From NCBI RefSeq assembly GCF_002794255.1, contig NZ_PGGW01000009.1, positions 1 through 57,842 on the forward strand: a DNA stretch of 57,842 nucleotides, in the 5' to 3' direction. Every line of letters begins with the position of its first letter. Position 1 is the stretch's first letter. The stretch is from Streptomyces carminius (GTDB taxonomy: Bacteria > Actinomycetota > Actinomycetes > Streptomycetales > Streptomycetaceae). Both the position numbers and the translations under genes were made by a program. Under the pieces are notes generated by a model. It saw only the letters and a list, made by a program, of their open reading frames with translations. It ran no database searches and had not been told where the DNA came from. Shown one piece after another: positions 1 to 8,892 of this stretch.

Positions 1-1
1 C

Positions 2-1369
2 CCAGGGTCTTTGCGTGTAGTCGATCTGTCTGATTGATCATGTGATGCCGAGCGTGGTGAGTGCTCGTCGGGGGTCACGGCTGGTGTGGCGGCAGGCAGC
101 GGCGATGTTGGTGTGGCCGTCCTGGCGGAACACGCTGATGGCGAGGTTCCGCAAGGTGGCCATGGCGCGGGGCAAGCTGCCGCTGCGGATCCTTGAGGCG
201 TCCTCGGCGAACGTGGCGTCGCGGACGTGATGGAGCTGGTTCTCGATCTTCCAGTGGCCGCGGATCCAGCCGGCCAGCTCGGTGCCGGTGGCGGCGCCGG
301 CGGGGAGGCTGGTGACGAAGTAGAGACGCTGGATCGACAGCTTTCCGCTGGTCAGGTCCTTGCGCCAGCGGACGACCTGAAGGGCCTGGCGGGCGTCGGG
401 ATAGTCAAGGTGCCGGAATGCCGCGGTCTTGAGCCGCCGGATCTCGACCCGGTGGTGCCGTGTCGCCTTGTCGTAGTGGTCGAGGCGGATGTCCTTCCAT
501 GGCAGCTGTTTCAGCCGGTCCAGCAGACCGGGGTGGTTGGCCTTCACCACGGCGACGTAGTGCGCGTTCTGTTCGCGCAGCCAGGCGCCGTTCGCGTGCT
601 GGGTGTGCGCCGCGTCCGCCGTGACCACGGTGTTCTCCAGATCGATGCCGGTCATCAGCGGGATGAACGAGGGGGTCTCGTTGCTCTTGTCCGCGATCTG
701 TCGCTGCCCCAGGACGGTGCCGGAGTGGTCCATGGCGGCCAGCAGCCACACGGCCTTCCGGCCGGGGAGGCGGGATCCGCGCAGGACCTTTCCGTCCACC
801 GACACAGCCCGCCACCGTGTCCCGGCCTGGCGAGAGTCGTCCCTGGACCGGAGGAACGCGCAGACTGCGGCGTCGAAGGCGTCGCCGTCGAGACGGCTGA
901 GCAGCCGCATCACCGTGGTCGGGTGGGGCACCGGGATCGTCTTGCTGAACGGGTCGGTCCTGAACCCGACAGCGGTGAGGACCCAGCGGGGCGCGTCCGC
1001 GATCCACTCGGCGATCGCGGTCAGGGACCGGGCGCCGGCCAGCACACCGGCGGCAGCCGCCGACACGAGGGCGACCAGCGGGAAACGCCGGCCACGGCGG
1101 TCACGCGGATCGGGCAGTCCGGACAGGAAACGGGCCAGGCAGACCGCGTCGGGCAGCGGCTGCGGCGAGCGGGTACGGGCCAGTTGCTCCAGCCCTCGAG
1201 GCATGGGAGAAGATAGGGACGCAGGCACGGTCTTCGGTTGTGGTCATGCGGATTCGACACCTACATGATCACCGAAGTCGTGCCTGCACCTGCATCCGCC
1301 CTCCGCACCGGGCGATCTCGGACCTCGCGGGACAAGCCCACCCAAGCCCCAAACATGCAATGCCCCTGG
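2..1369. mobile_element. ISAs1-family insertion sequence, apparently complete
   Basis: The element encloses one intact transposase gene on the minus strand. I propose its ends from a terminal inverted repeat: CCAGGGTCTTTGCGTGT at 2-18 matches the reverse complement of 1353-1369 (CCAGGGGCATTGCATGT) at 14 of 17 positions. The resulting length of about 1.37 kb fits the ISAs1 family. The left flank lies outside the window, so the expected short target duplication cannot be checked. The right end falls about 75 bp beyond the stop codon of the TetR gene, so the insertion sits just 3' of the phenylacetate locus. Confidence 0.75.
38..1228 (-). CDS. ISAs1-family transposase
   Basis: This 396-residue DDE transposase would catalyse cut-and-paste or replicative movement of its element. 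The N-terminal third ([43 protein letters not shown]) is the H-repeat/ISAs1 N-terminal domain. The catalytic part shows the first Asp in [11 protein letters not shown], the second in [10 protein letters not shown], and the Glu in the [20 protein letters not shown] block. The length is normal for the family and there is no internal stop or frameshift, so it may be active. It is the only gene in the element. The ATG at 1228 is preceded by about 125 bp of element sequence that should hold its promoter. Confidence 0.93.
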   Translation of the reverse strand: MPASLSSPMPRGLEQLARTRSPQPLPDAVCLARFLSGLPDPRDRRGRRFPLVALVSAAAAGVLAGARSLTAIAEWIADAPRWVLTAVGFRTDPFSKTIPVPHPTTVMRLLSRLDGDAFDAAVCAFLRSRDDSRQAGTRWRAVSVDGKVLRGSRLPGRKAVWLLAAMDHSGTVLGQRQIADKSNETPSFIPLMTGIDLENTVVTADAAHTQHANGAWLREQNAHYVAVVKANHPGLLDRLKQLPWKDIRLDHYDKATRHHRVEIRRLKTAAFRHLDYPDARQALQVVRWRKDLTSGKLSIQRLYFVTSLPAGAATGTELAGWIRGHWKIENQLHHVRDATFAEDASRIRSGSLPRAMATLRNLAISVFRQDGHTNIAAACRHTSRDPRRALTTLGIT

Positions 1370-1444
1370 CCCGGGGCCACTGCACCGGAACGGACCACGG
1401 CACGGCTGCCGTGGAGCCCACCGTCGCGGTGGCGCGCGGCCCCG

Positions 1445-2098
1445 CTACCGGCGCAGGCCCTCGAAGGCGAGCCGGACGACCGTCTCGGTGATCCGCTCGC
1501 CGTCCGGGGACCCGGAGGAGGCGTCCGAGGGGACGTCCGGCTGGGGCCGGTACCACTCCACGACGGAGTTGATCATCCCGAAGAGCAGCCGGGTGGCCAG
1601 CCGGGCGTCGAGGTCGGCCCGCAGGTCGCCCTCGGCGACGGCCTCCCGCAGCAGGGCCGCGACCCGGCGGTCGAACTCGCGGCGGCGCTCCAGCGCCCAG
1701 CGCTCGGTGCGGGTGTTGCCCCGCACCCGCAGCAGCAGCGTGACGTAGGGCAGCTCGGCCAGCAGCACCTCGGCGGTGCGGCGGATGACGTGCTCCAGCC
1801 GCTCGACCGCCCGGCCGCGGCGGGCCGCCGGCTCGGCCAGGACGGCGAAGAGGCCGTCCAGGGCGCGGGCGGTGGCCCGGCGCAGCAGTTCCTCCTTGCC
1901 GCGCACATGGTGGTAGATGGACGACTTCGATATCCCCGCGGCCCGGGAGAGGTGCTCCATGGAGGTGCCGTCGTAGCCGCGCTCGATGAAGACCTCCACG
2001 GCGACCGCGAGGAGCGACTCGGGCGTGTAGGTGTCGCGCCCGGACGGGCGGGGGGACCGCTTGGCGGCCGGCTCGGCGGGAACGGCCTCGGCTGGCAT
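1445..2098 (-). CDS. paaR: TetR-family regulator, probable repressor of the phenylacetate genes (PaaR-like)
   Basis: This 217-residue protein has an N-terminal TetR DNA-binding domain at about residues 20-70 (TPESLLAVAVEVFIERGYDGTSMEHLSRAAGISKSSIYHHVRGKEELL) and a variable helical ligand-binding domain. It is divergent from paaN. The shared intergenic region holds an inverted repeat, ACCGATCGTTCGGT, and the same element recurs upstream of paaA. That arrangement is what a local repressor relieved by phenylacetyl-CoA would show. The core ACCGNNCGNNCGGT agrees with the motif I recall for the TetR-type PaaR of Corynebacterium glutamicum. The function is inferred from context. I chose the ATG at 2098 because translation further upstream would run through the operator. 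Confidence 0.85.
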   Translation of the reverse strand: MPAEAVPAEPAAKRSPRPSGRDTYTPESLLAVAVEVFIERGYDGTSMEHLSRAAGISKSSIYHHVRGKEELLRRATARALDGLFAVLAEPAARRGRAVERLEHVIRRTAEVLLAELPYVTLLLRVRGNTRTERWALERRREFDRRVAALLREAVAEGDLRADLDARLATRLLFGMINSVVEWYRPQPDVPSDASSGSPDGERITETVVRLAFEGLRR

Positions 2099-2137
2099 GG
2101 CCCCGATGGTAGTCGCAGCCGCGCCGCTCCCCTTGCC

Positions 2138-2155
2138 CCGACCGATCGTTCGGTT
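2138..2155 (-). promoter_or_regulatory. Proposed PaaR operator in the paaR-paaN intergenic region
   Basis: Read on the minus strand the site is AACCGAACGATCGGTCGG. Its inner 14 bp, ACCGAACGATCGGT, form an inverted repeat with ACCG/CGGT arms (2141-2154). The same 18 bp occurs at 8893-8910 in front of paaA. The site lies 40 bp upstream of the regulator's start codon and about 90 bp upstream of paaN, so it could control both divergent promoters. The sequence identity is seen directly; binding is inferred. Confidence 0.82.
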
Positions 2156-2167
2156 GCAGTATCTCCC

Positions 2168-2199
2168 CATACCGCCATACCGCCATACCGCCATACCCG
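2168..2199 (+). repeat. 8-bp tandem repeat (CATACCGC) in the paaN leader
   Basis: Three exact copies of CATACCGC are followed by CATACCCG, and by a further CATACCCG at 2201-2208. The array lies between the operator and the paaN ribosome-binding site, in what should be untranslated leader. It could vary in copy number by slippage and so change spacing. Confidence 0.85.
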
Positions 2200-2246
2200 T
2201 CATACCCGCCGTACCGGCCCGTCCGCCCGACGAGGAGTTGGTTCCG

Positions 2247-3938
2247 TTGACCGCAGCAGAGCTCGTGGAGAGGCACCGCCCGGTGCTGGACCGGGCGCTG
2301 GAGGCGATCCGCACCCGGGAGTACTGGTCCCCGTACCCCGAGCACCCGAAGGCGTACGGCACCGAGCACGGCTCCCCGGACGCCGCCGCCGGGAAGGCCG
2401 CCTTCGAGGCGCTGCTCGGCCGCCGCTTCGAGCTGGACCAGCCCGGCACCGACGGCTGGGTGCCCGGCGAGGTCTCGCCGTACGGCATCGGGCTGGGCAC
2501 CGAGTACCCGCACGCCGACCCGGACGTGCTGCTGCCCGCCATGCGCGCCGCGCTGCCCGCCTGGCGGGACGCCGGTCCCGGAGTGCGGGCGGCGGTCTGC
2601 CTGGAGATCCTGGCCCGGATCAACGCGCGCACCCACGAGTTCGCCCACGCGGTGATGCACACCAGCGGGCAGGCGTACCTGATGGCGCTCCAGGCCGGCG
2701 GCCCGCACGCCCAGGACCGCGGTCTGGAGGCGGTGGCGTACGCGTACGCCGAGCAGACCCGCCTGCCGGGGGCAGCCGAGTGGACCAAGCCGCAGGGCAG
2801 GCGGGACCCGCTGCGGCTGCGCAAGGAGTTCACGGCGGTGCCGCGCGGCGTCGCGCTGCTGGTCGGCTGCAACACCTTCCCGACCTGGAACGGCTACCCG
2901 GGTCTGTTCGCCTCGCTGGCCACCGGAAACCCGGTGCTGGTCAAGCCGCATCCGCGCGCCGTGCTGCCGCTGGCGCTGACCGTGCGCACCGCCCGGGAGG
3001 TCCTCGCCGAGGCCGGCTTCGACCCGGACCTGGTGGCGCTGGCCGCCGAGCGGGACGGCGAGGGTGTCGCGAAGGAGCTGGCCGTCCGCCCGGAGATCCG
3101 GATCGTCGACTACACCGGCTCCACGGCCTTCGGCGACTGGCTGGAGGCCAACGCCCGGCAGGCGGTGGTCTTCACCGAGAAGGCCGGGGTCAACACGGTG
3201 CTGGTCGACTCCACCGACGACTACCGCGGCATGCTCGGCAACCTGGCCTTCTCACTGTCCCTCTACAGCGGCCAGATGTGCACCACCCCGCAGAACCTGC
3301 TGATCCCCCGGGGCGGCATCGACACCGACACCGGCCACAGGTCCTACGACGAGGTGGTCTCCGACCTGGCGGGCGCGGTGGACAAGCTGCTCGGCGACGA
3401 CCGGCGGGCGGTGGCGCTGCTGGGCGCGATCGTCAACCCGGGGGTGCTGGAGCGGCTGGAGGCGGCCGCCGGGCCGGACGGGCCGGGGGAGCTCGCGCTG
3501 GTCTCCCGCGCGGTCGCGCACCCGGAGTTCCCCGAGGCCACCGTCCGCACCCCGCTGGTCGTGAAGCTGGACGGCGACCGGCCGGAGTCGGAGCCGGTGC
3601 TGCTGGAGGAGTGCTTCGGCCCGGTGTCCTTCGCGGTGGCCGTGGACTCCACCGCCCGCGCGGTGGAGCTGCTGCGCCGCACCGTGCGGGAGCGGGGCGC
3701 GATGACGGTCGGCGCGTACACCACCTCGCCGCAGGTGGAGCGCCTGGTGACGGAGGCCTGTCTGGAGGAGTGCGCCCAGCTCTCGCTGAACCTCACCGGC
3801 GGGGTGTACGTCAACCAGACCGCGGCGTTCTCCGACCTGCACGGCTCCGGCGGCAATCCGGCGGCCAGCGCGGCACTGTGCGACGCCGCCTTCGTGGCGG
3901 ACCGCTTCCGGACGGTGGAGGTGCGCCGGCCGGCCTGA
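2247..3938 (+). CDS. paaN: Phenylacetic acid degradation protein PaaN (aldehyde dehydrogenase, ring-opening branch)
   Basis: The product is an aldehyde dehydrogenase superfamily enzyme of about 563 residues, of the actinobacterial PaaN type. The family is thought to oxidise the reactive semialdehyde formed when the oxepin-CoA ring is opened. Visible motifs are the catalytic Cys345 in SGQMCTTPQN, the general-base Glu311 in VVFTEKAG, the GSTAFGDWL cofactor turn and EECFGPVSFAV near the C-terminus. I chose the TTG at 2247 because GAGGAG lies 9 nt upstream and homologues begin with TAAELVERH. Unlike PaaZ of enterobacteria, no MaoC-type hydratase domain follows; a separate hydrolase would have to be encoded elsewhere. 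It is divergent from the TetR gene and stands alone. Confidence 0.93.
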   Translation: MTAAELVERHRPVLDRALEAIRTREYWSPYPEHPKAYGTEHGSPDAAAGKAAFEALLGRRFELDQPGTDGWVPGEVSPYGIGLGTEYPHADPDVLLPAMRAALPAWRDAGPGVRAAVCLEILARINARTHEFAHAVMHTSGQAYLMALQAGGPHAQDRGLEAVAYAYAEQTRLPGAAEWTKPQGRRDPLRLRKEFTAVPRGVALLVGCNTFPTWNGYPGLFASLATGNPVLVKPHPRAVLPLALTVRTAREVLAEAGFDPDLVALAAERDGEGVAKELAVRPEIRIVDYTGSTAFGDWLEANARQAVVFTEKAGVNTVLVDSTDDYRGMLGNLAFSLSLYSGQMCTTPQNLLIPRGGIDTDTGHRSYDEVVSDLAGAVDKLLGDDRRAVALLGAIVNPGVLERLEAAAGPDGPGELALVSRAVAHPEFPEATVRTPLVVKLDGDRPESEPVLLEECFGPVSFAVAVDSTARAVELLRRTVRERGAMTVGAYTTSPQVERLVTEACLEECAQLSLNLTGGVYVNQTAAFSDLHGSGGNPAASAALCDAAFVADRFRTVEVRRPA

Positions 3939-4109
3939 CGCACCGCGTCCGGACGCGGGTGGGGTGCCGGGGCCCTCGGCCCGGTTGCCGCAGACCGCCG
4001 CCGGACACCGGCGCCGCGGACCTCGTGGCTCACCGCACGGACGGCGGTGATCAGCCGGGTGACGGTGTCCTGGGTGGCGAAGCATGGTCGTCTCCACCGG
4101 ATCAGCCTG

Positions 4110-5357
4110 CTACCTGTCACCGGCGGCGGGCCTGCGGGTGTCCATGGCGAGAGGGTCACCGGTGTCGGCTCCGGCTTGCGTGTGCCGACCGCCGGGGCCG
4201 GGACCGTGCCAGTCCAGGCACAGAACGGTGGCATCGTCGGCGAGTTGGCCGTGGCAGGCGTCCATCACGGCACCGACCAGCGCGCGGACGGTTTCGCGGG
4301 GGTGCTGGTAACGGGTCTTGGAGAGGAGAGCCGACAGGTCGACGGTTCCGGCCGCACGTTCCTGTACGCCGTCGGTGTAGAGCATGAGCCGGTCGCCGGG
4401 GCGCAGATCGAGGTCCTGGACGCGGTGGGGGCGGGGTGCGGGGACACCGAAGGGCAGGTTGACGTCCAGGGGCACCTCCCGCACGGCTCCGTCGCGCAGG
4501 AGCAGCGGCCAGGGGTGGCCGGCGTTGACCAACTGGGCGCCGGTCCCGTCCAGGCTCACGCGCAGCAACTGGCCGGTGGCCAGGGTGCCCCGGCCGTGGT
4601 CGAGGAGCGCCTGGTGGGTCTGGCGGGCCTGTTCTGCCAGGTCGCAACCGGCGCGGCGGGCGCCGCGGGAGGCGTTGACCAGGAGGGTGGCCAGCAGGGC
4701 GGAGTCGACGTTGTGGCCCATGGCGTCGGTGACGGACAGGTGGAGGGTTTCGCGGTCCAGGGCGTAGTCGAAGGTGTCACCGCCGATGTCCTCGGCGGGC
4801 GCCAGGGCGCCGGCGAGGGTGAACTGGGCGGCTTCGCAGCAGGAGGCCGTGGGCAGCAGCTGGTGCTGGATCTCGGCGGCCAGGCTCACGGCGGTGGTGC
4901 GCTGACCCCAGAGGTAGAGATCGGTGAAGCGCCGGTCGGTGACGATGATGTATGCCAGCGCGTGCGCGGCCTGGCCGACCTGCTCCAGCACGTCCTCGCC
5001 GGCGTGGGGCAGGGTCAGTTCCAGCACGCCGATGGTGTCACCGCGGTTCGTCACCGGGGCGATCACCTGCTGCCCGCCTCTGCCGTCCGGGGTCACGATG
5101 AGCCGCTGGGTGCGCAGCACCTCGTCGTGGACGCTGTCGCGCAACCCGATCCGGTCGGCGCCGCGCCCGCCGTGGGGCTCGCCTTCCTCCGTCAGCCGCA
5201 CCAGTTCCCGCCCCACCAGGTCCAGGAACAAGAACGACACGGCGACCGCGCCGAACCGGTCGCGCAGGTTGCGCGCGATCACATCGATGGACTCCACCGG
5301 CGCGGCGTCCTCCGCTGCCGCGAGGATCTCCCCCAGTCCGAACCGCTCATCCGCCAC
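4110..5357 (-). CDS. GAF-domain PP2C phosphatase of the SpoIIE/RsbU type
   Basis: This 415-residue protein has an N-terminal GAF-like sensor (about 20-165, with the redox- or ligand-sensing fold around VAPVTNRGDTIGVLELTLPHAG). A SpoIIE-type phosphatase domain follows (about 185-400). The metal-binding blocks are EDIGGDTFDYAL, VTDAMGHNVDSALLATLLV, VNAGHPWPLLL, LMLYTDGVQER and LADDATVLCLDW. Such enzymes dephosphorylate anti-sigma-factor antagonists or other Ser/Thr targets. No kinase or STAS partner lies beside it. The GTG at 5357 is preceded by a strong AAGGAGG. Its placement between paaN and the HTTM operon looks accidental to phenylacetate breakdown. Confidence 0.9.
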   Translation of the reverse strand: MADERFGLGEILAAAEDAAPVESIDVIARNLRDRFGAVAVSFLFLDLVGRELVRLTEEGEPHGGRGADRIGLRDSVHDEVLRTQRLIVTPDGRGGQQVIAPVTNRGDTIGVLELTLPHAGEDVLEQVGQAAHALAYIIVTDRRFTDLYLWGQRTTAVSLAAEIQHQLLPTASCCEAAQFTLAGALAPAEDIGGDTFDYALDRETLHLSVTDAMGHNVDSALLATLLVNASRGARRAGCDLAEQARQTHQALLDHGRGTLATGQLLRVSLDGTGAQLVNAGHPWPLLLRDGAVREVPLDVNLPFGVPAPRPHRVQDLDLRPGDRLMLYTDGVQERAAGTVDLSALLSKTRYQHPRETVRALVGAVMDACHGQLADDATVLCLDWHGPGPGGRHTQAGADTGDPLAMDTRRPAAGDR

Positions 5358-5817
5358 ATCGGCCTCCTTGGTCCGTGCGTCCCTCCCCGAGTACCCCGGA
5401 CACTGGTGGCGCGAAGCCGGCCACGGCACACCGACCGCGGAGACAGCACTGCGCCGTCCGTCCCTGTGACACCGGGCCGGCCCTCGTGGCGGCTGCCGCG
5501 CCGCGGCACACCCGAGGTGGAGGACGCCGGGTGGAGAGGTGACGCGGGCATCGCCGGGCACAGGGTACCGGGCTCTCGCGCGGTGCGGGCCGTGCCGCGG
5601 GGCCGTACGGGGCGGAACGGCGCGGACAGGGTGTCCGGCGACCGAGGCCGAGAGGACGGTGCAGGGCGGGGTACGGCAGCCGCCGACGCTGCGGGCGAGC
5701 GCGGGCTGCGGCGGGGTGTGGTGAAGTCCCGGCCACTGGGCGCCTGGTGGCCGGTTTCCCGGCCCGGGTCCGGGGCGAGCACGGTGTGCCGGTCACCGAC
5801 GTCCCGGGGCGGCACAC
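5358..5817. other. 460-bp spacer without a recognisable gene
   Basis: The stretch separates the start of the GAF phosphatase from the stop of the TrmH gene. Apart from the AAGGAGG at 5364-5370 that serves the phosphatase, I see GC-rich sequence with short open frames on all sides and no start, codon pattern or motif that supports a protein. It should contain the phosphatase promoter. Confidence 0.6.
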
Positions 5818-6498
5818 CTAGACCCCGGCGTGCGCGCGTATCCAGGTGTGCATGGCGATGGCCGCCGCCGCGCCCGCGTTGATGGAGCGGGTGGAGCCGA
5901 ACTGGGCGATGGAGCACACCCGTTCGGCGTGCTTCCAGGCATCCCCGGTCAGCCCCGGCCCCTCCTGCCCGAAGAGCAGCACACAGCGGCGCGGCAGTTC
6001 GGTGGTCTCCAGCGGGACGGCGCCGGGGAGATTGTCGATGCCGACGATCGGCAGTCCCTCGGCGCGGGCCCAGTCGGCGAGGGCGGCCACGTCCGGGTGG
6101 TGGACGATGTGCTGGTAGCGGTCGGTGACCATCGCCCCGCGCCGGTTCCAGCGGCGCCTGCCGACGATGTGGACCTTCGCGGCGAGGAAGGCGTTGGCGG
6201 TGCGGACGACGCTGCCGATGTTGAAGTCGTGGGTCCAGTTCTCGACCGCGACGTGGAAGTCGTGCCGCCGGGTGTCGAGATCGGCGACGATCGCCTCGCG
6301 CCGCCAGTAGCGGTAGCGGTCGACGACGTTGCGCCGGTCGCCGCCCGCCAGCAGCTCCGGGTCGTACCGCTCGTCGTCCGGCCACGGCCCCGGGTGGGGA
6401 CCGACCCCCACCTGAAGGCCGTGGCCCTCGTCGTACTGCAACGCTTCCGGTTCCGGTTCCGGTTCCGGTCCCGGGTCCCGTGTCTCGCCCTCGTTCAC
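5818..6498 (-). CDS. SpoU/TrmH-family RNA 2'-O-methyltransferase
   Basis: This 226-residue protein has the SPOUT-fold RNA methyltransferase signature: an N-terminal conserved block NIGSVVRTANAFLAAKVHIVG (motif 1), LLFGQEGPGLT (motif 2) and the knot motif SINAGAAAAIAMHTW (motif 3), with S-adenosylmethionine bound in the trefoil knot. It would methylate a ribose in tRNA or rRNA; the exact site cannot be told. A Pro-Glu-rich tract (PEPEPEPEA) near residue 12 precedes the domain. The GTG start at 6498 overlaps the stop of the upstream HTTM gene by 4 bp (GTGA), so translation is coupled and a separate ribosome-binding site is weak. Confidence 0.92.
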   Translation of the reverse strand: MNEGETRDPGPEPEPEPEALQYDEGHGLQVGVGPHPGPWPDDERYDPELLAGGDRRNVVDRYRYWRREAIVADLDTRRHDFHVAVENWTHDFNIGSVVRTANAFLAAKVHIVGRRRWNRRGAMVTDRYQHIVHHPDVAALADWARAEGLPIVGIDNLPGAVPLETTELPRRCVLLFGQEGPGLTGDAWKHAERVCSIAQFGSTRSINAGAAAAIAMHTWIRAHAGV

Positions 6499-7985
6499 CC
6501 CACGAGAGTACGCGGGGAGTCCGCGCCGGACCCGGTGCCGCCGTCCGGTCCGGCGGGCTCCCCGGCCGCCCCGTCCCGCTCCCCGCGGCGGGCGAACCGC
6601 CGCAGCCGTCCGGTGTTCCGCGCCGTCCGGGCACCCAGCCACACCAGGAAGGCCGTCGGCAGGAAGACGGCGTCGGCGGCGATCATGGCGAGCGAGAAGA
6701 ACGGCAGCCCCAGGACGACGGCGATGGAGGCGTGTTCCAGCATCATCACGGCGAGCAGCACGTTCTTCACCCGGCGGTTGAAGAGGGTGAAGGGGAAGGC
6801 GACCTGGACGATCACCGTGCCGTAGGTGATCAGCATGACCAGCACCCCGTTGGAGCCCAGGGCCTCGGAGAGGGCGGGCCAGGGGGTGAAGTAGTCCAGG
6901 TTCAGGGGGTAGTGGAGGGCGGTGCCGTCCTGCCAGCGCGAGCCCTGGATCTTGTACCAGCCCGCGGTCGCGTAGATGAAGCAGACCTCGACCATGATCA
7001 CCAGCAGGGCGGCGTTGTGGACCACGTTGGTGAGGACGTCCAGGAAGCGGCGGGCGTCCGTCCGGCGGTCCCGGCCGCCCGGGCGGTCCTCGCCCTCCGG
7101 TGCCGGGCCGGCGGTGTCCGCCGGTCCGGTGTCCGCCGCTTCGGACGGGGCCGCGGCGGCCTCGGCGGGCCGGGGCCGCACGGCCCACCACAGCGCGTGC
7201 GCCAGCCACAGCCCCCACAGCACGGTCGCCCAGCCGAGGAAGGGCACCGGTCCGGTCCCGCCGAACCAGTCGAGATCGCCGCGCACGGTGATCCCCAGCA
7301 GGACGGCGCCCAGGACCGACCACAGCGCCACACCGACCGGGTCGCCGCCCGGACCGTCCGGCCCCGCCTCCGGCCGCCGGGCGCGGCGGCGGGCGTCGAG
7401 GGACCAGACCCGGCCGCAGCGGGTGAACACCAGGTAGATCGCCATCAGATGGATGACGTTGTCACCGCCGTCCCCCATGAAGACGCTGCGGTTCTGCAGC
7501 GACAGCACCCCGAGCATGAACAGGACCGACATGGTCCGGGTGCGCCAGCCGACCAGCAGGGCGGCGCCGGAGAGCACGGCGACGGCGTAGACGATCTCGA
7601 ACCAGACGGTGCTGTCGGACCACATCAGCGCCGTGAAGGCGTTGTTGGTCTCGATCAGCCGACGGCCCAGCTCCCAGCTCCACGGGCCGTCCGGGCCGTA
7701 CAGCTCGTGCCGGTTCGGCCACTCGAACAGCAGGTAGAGCAGCCAGGCGAGGGCGAACCCGATGCGGACGACCGCACTCTGGTACGGGCCCAGCGGCCGG
7801 GCGGTGATCTTCACGATGCCGCCGACCATCGCCCGGTCGGCGGCCTCGGCGGACCGCCGCAGCACGGCCCGGAGCGGAGCGGCGGACGGCTCGGGGGACG
7901 GACCAGGGGATGCCTCGGTGGGCGGCTCGGCGGACGGCTCGGCGGGCGACGGGCCGGCCGGGTCCCGGTCGGTTTCGGACTTCAT
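6495..7985 (-). CDS. HTTM-domain integral membrane protein
   Basis: The product has 496 residues. An acidic Pro/Ser-rich cytoplasmic N-terminus (1-50) precedes an HTTM domain, the horizontally transferred transmembrane domain related to vitamin-K-dependent gamma-glutamyl carboxylase. Hydrophobic segments include VVRIGFALAWLLYLLFEW, IVYAVAVLSGAALLVGW, MSVLFMLGVLSL, VIHLMAIYLVF, ALLVIMVEVCFIYATAGWYKI and NVLLAVMMLEHASIAVVLGL. A Gly/Pro-rich insertion lies near 255-330. The enzymatic role of bacterial HTTM proteins is unknown. It starts 1 base inside the stop of the DUF5819 gene (TGATG) and overlaps TrmH by 4 bp, so it is the middle gene of a three-gene coupled operon. Confidence 0.88.
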   Translation of the reverse strand: MKSETDRDPAGPSPAEPSAEPPTEASPGPSPEPSAAPLRAVLRRSAEAADRAMVGGIVKITARPLGPYQSAVVRIGFALAWLLYLLFEWPNRHELYGPDGPWSWELGRRLIETNNAFTALMWSDSTVWFEIVYAVAVLSGAALLVGWRTRTMSVLFMLGVLSLQNRSVFMGDGGDNVIHLMAIYLVFTRCGRVWSLDARRRARRPEAGPDGPGGDPVGVALWSVLGAVLLGITVRGDLDWFGGTGPVPFLGWATVLWGLWLAHALWWAVRPRPAEAAAAPSEAADTGPADTAGPAPEGEDRPGGRDRRTDARRFLDVLTNVVHNAALLVIMVEVCFIYATAGWYKIQGSRWQDGTALHYPLNLDYFTPWPALSEALGSNGVLVMLITYGTVIVQVAFPFTLFNRRVKNVLLAVMMLEHASIAVVLGLPFFSLAMIAADAVFLPTAFLVWLGARTARNTGRLRRFARRGERDGAAGEPAGPDGGTGSGADSPRTLVG

Positions 7986-8704
7986 CACTCGCCCTCCGGG
8001 ACGTCCGTGCGGTCGACCGACCACCAGGGCAGCTCCTGGTAGGTGGTCTCGGTGCTGGTGCTCTCGTCGCTCCAGGGCGGTGACGCAACCGGAGTCGTCG
8101 CCGACCGCACCTGGACGCGGGTGATCTCGCCGCCGTTGAGCTCCGGCCCGAACCGCAGCATCACGATCCGCTTCAGGTACTCCTCGGAGAGCTCGCCGCG
8201 CACCCCGTTGGGCTGGTGCCGGTCGTCGTGCGAGCCGGTGAAGAAGTCCCAGGCCCGGCGGAGTTCGTTCTGGGCGGTGTGGCTGGGGAAGAGGTTGCCG
8301 CGGATCTCCTCGACGTCCATGGCCGTCAGGTCCACCCAGCCGGTCGTCTCGGTGGCGCCGTCCGGCTTGCGCACCTCGGCCCGCGCGTGGACGGCGACGT
8401 TCTGCTGGAGGGGGTTGGGCGCGAACAGTTTCCAGTTCTGCTCGAACTCCGGGTAGACGTACTCCTCCACCACCTCGCCGTGCTGCCTGCTGAGCGTGTT
8501 CGACGGCGCGATGTGCAGGAAGACCATCGCCAGATGGACGGCGACGAACACGCCGACGGCCCCCAGCGCAATCGCGACGGCGATCCTGGCCGGGGGCGGC
8601 AGCGCCATCACCCCCTGCCGGGACACGTCCTCCCGGCTCTCCGCGTCCTCCCGGCCGTCCGGGCGCTCCCGGTCCCCCCGGCGCGGCTGTGCTGCTGGCT
8701 CCAT
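7985..8704 (-). CDS. DUF5819-family membrane-anchored protein
   Basis: This 239-residue protein has a charged cytoplasmic N-terminus, one transmembrane segment at about 40-62 (IAVAIALGAVGVFVAVHLAMVF) and an extracytoplasmic domain containing the conserved QNWKLFAPNPLQQNVAVHARAEV block. I recognise the family as DUF5819, which is regularly found beside HTTM genes in Streptomyces; its biochemical role is not known. It is the first gene of the DUF5819-HTTM-TrmH operon and faces paaA across a 255-bp region. The FAPNP motif resembles that of proteins partnered with HTTM/VKGC-like enzymes, which suggests the pair acts as a complex. Confidence 0.78.
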   Translation of the reverse strand: MEPAAQPRRGDRERPDGREDAESREDVSRQGVMALPPPARIAVAIALGAVGVFVAVHLAMVFLHIAPSNTLSRQHGEVVEEYVYPEFEQNWKLFAPNPLQQNVAVHARAEVRKPDGATETTGWVDLTAMDVEEIRGNLFPSHTAQNELRRAWDFFTGSHDDRHQPNGVRGELSEEYLKRIVMLRFGPELNGGEITRVQVRSATTPVASPPWSDESTSTETTYQELPWWSVDRTDVPEGE

Positions 8705-8892
8705 GCCCTCCCCGATCCGATGTCCGCGTGTGCGCAGGCCTGCGTGTTCGTGTGCTCGCGTGTCCGGCGCCCCGCGTGTGATCTGTCCGTTCGCGGCCCC
8801 CGCGCCCCAGCACCGGCCGGCCGCACCCCCGTGGACGGCCCTACGAGACTAGCCACAGCCTTGACACCTTGGGGACCACTCGACCACCATTG

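Noticed and set aside
3943..3958. 16-bp palindrome CCGCGTCCGGACGCGG after paaN as terminator
   Set aside because: It has no loop and the base composition makes such palindromes likely by chance; too weak to list.
1238..4387. A 1049-codon open frame on the plus strand
   Set aside because: It runs antisense to the TetR gene and through paaN in another frame; its translation is Arg/Pro/Gly-rich and matches no family.
4110..8704. The four genes between paaN and paaA as phenylacetate pathway members
   Set aside because: A phosphatase, an RNA methyltransferase and HTTM/DUF5819 have no place in the pathway, are on the opposite strand and lack the operator.
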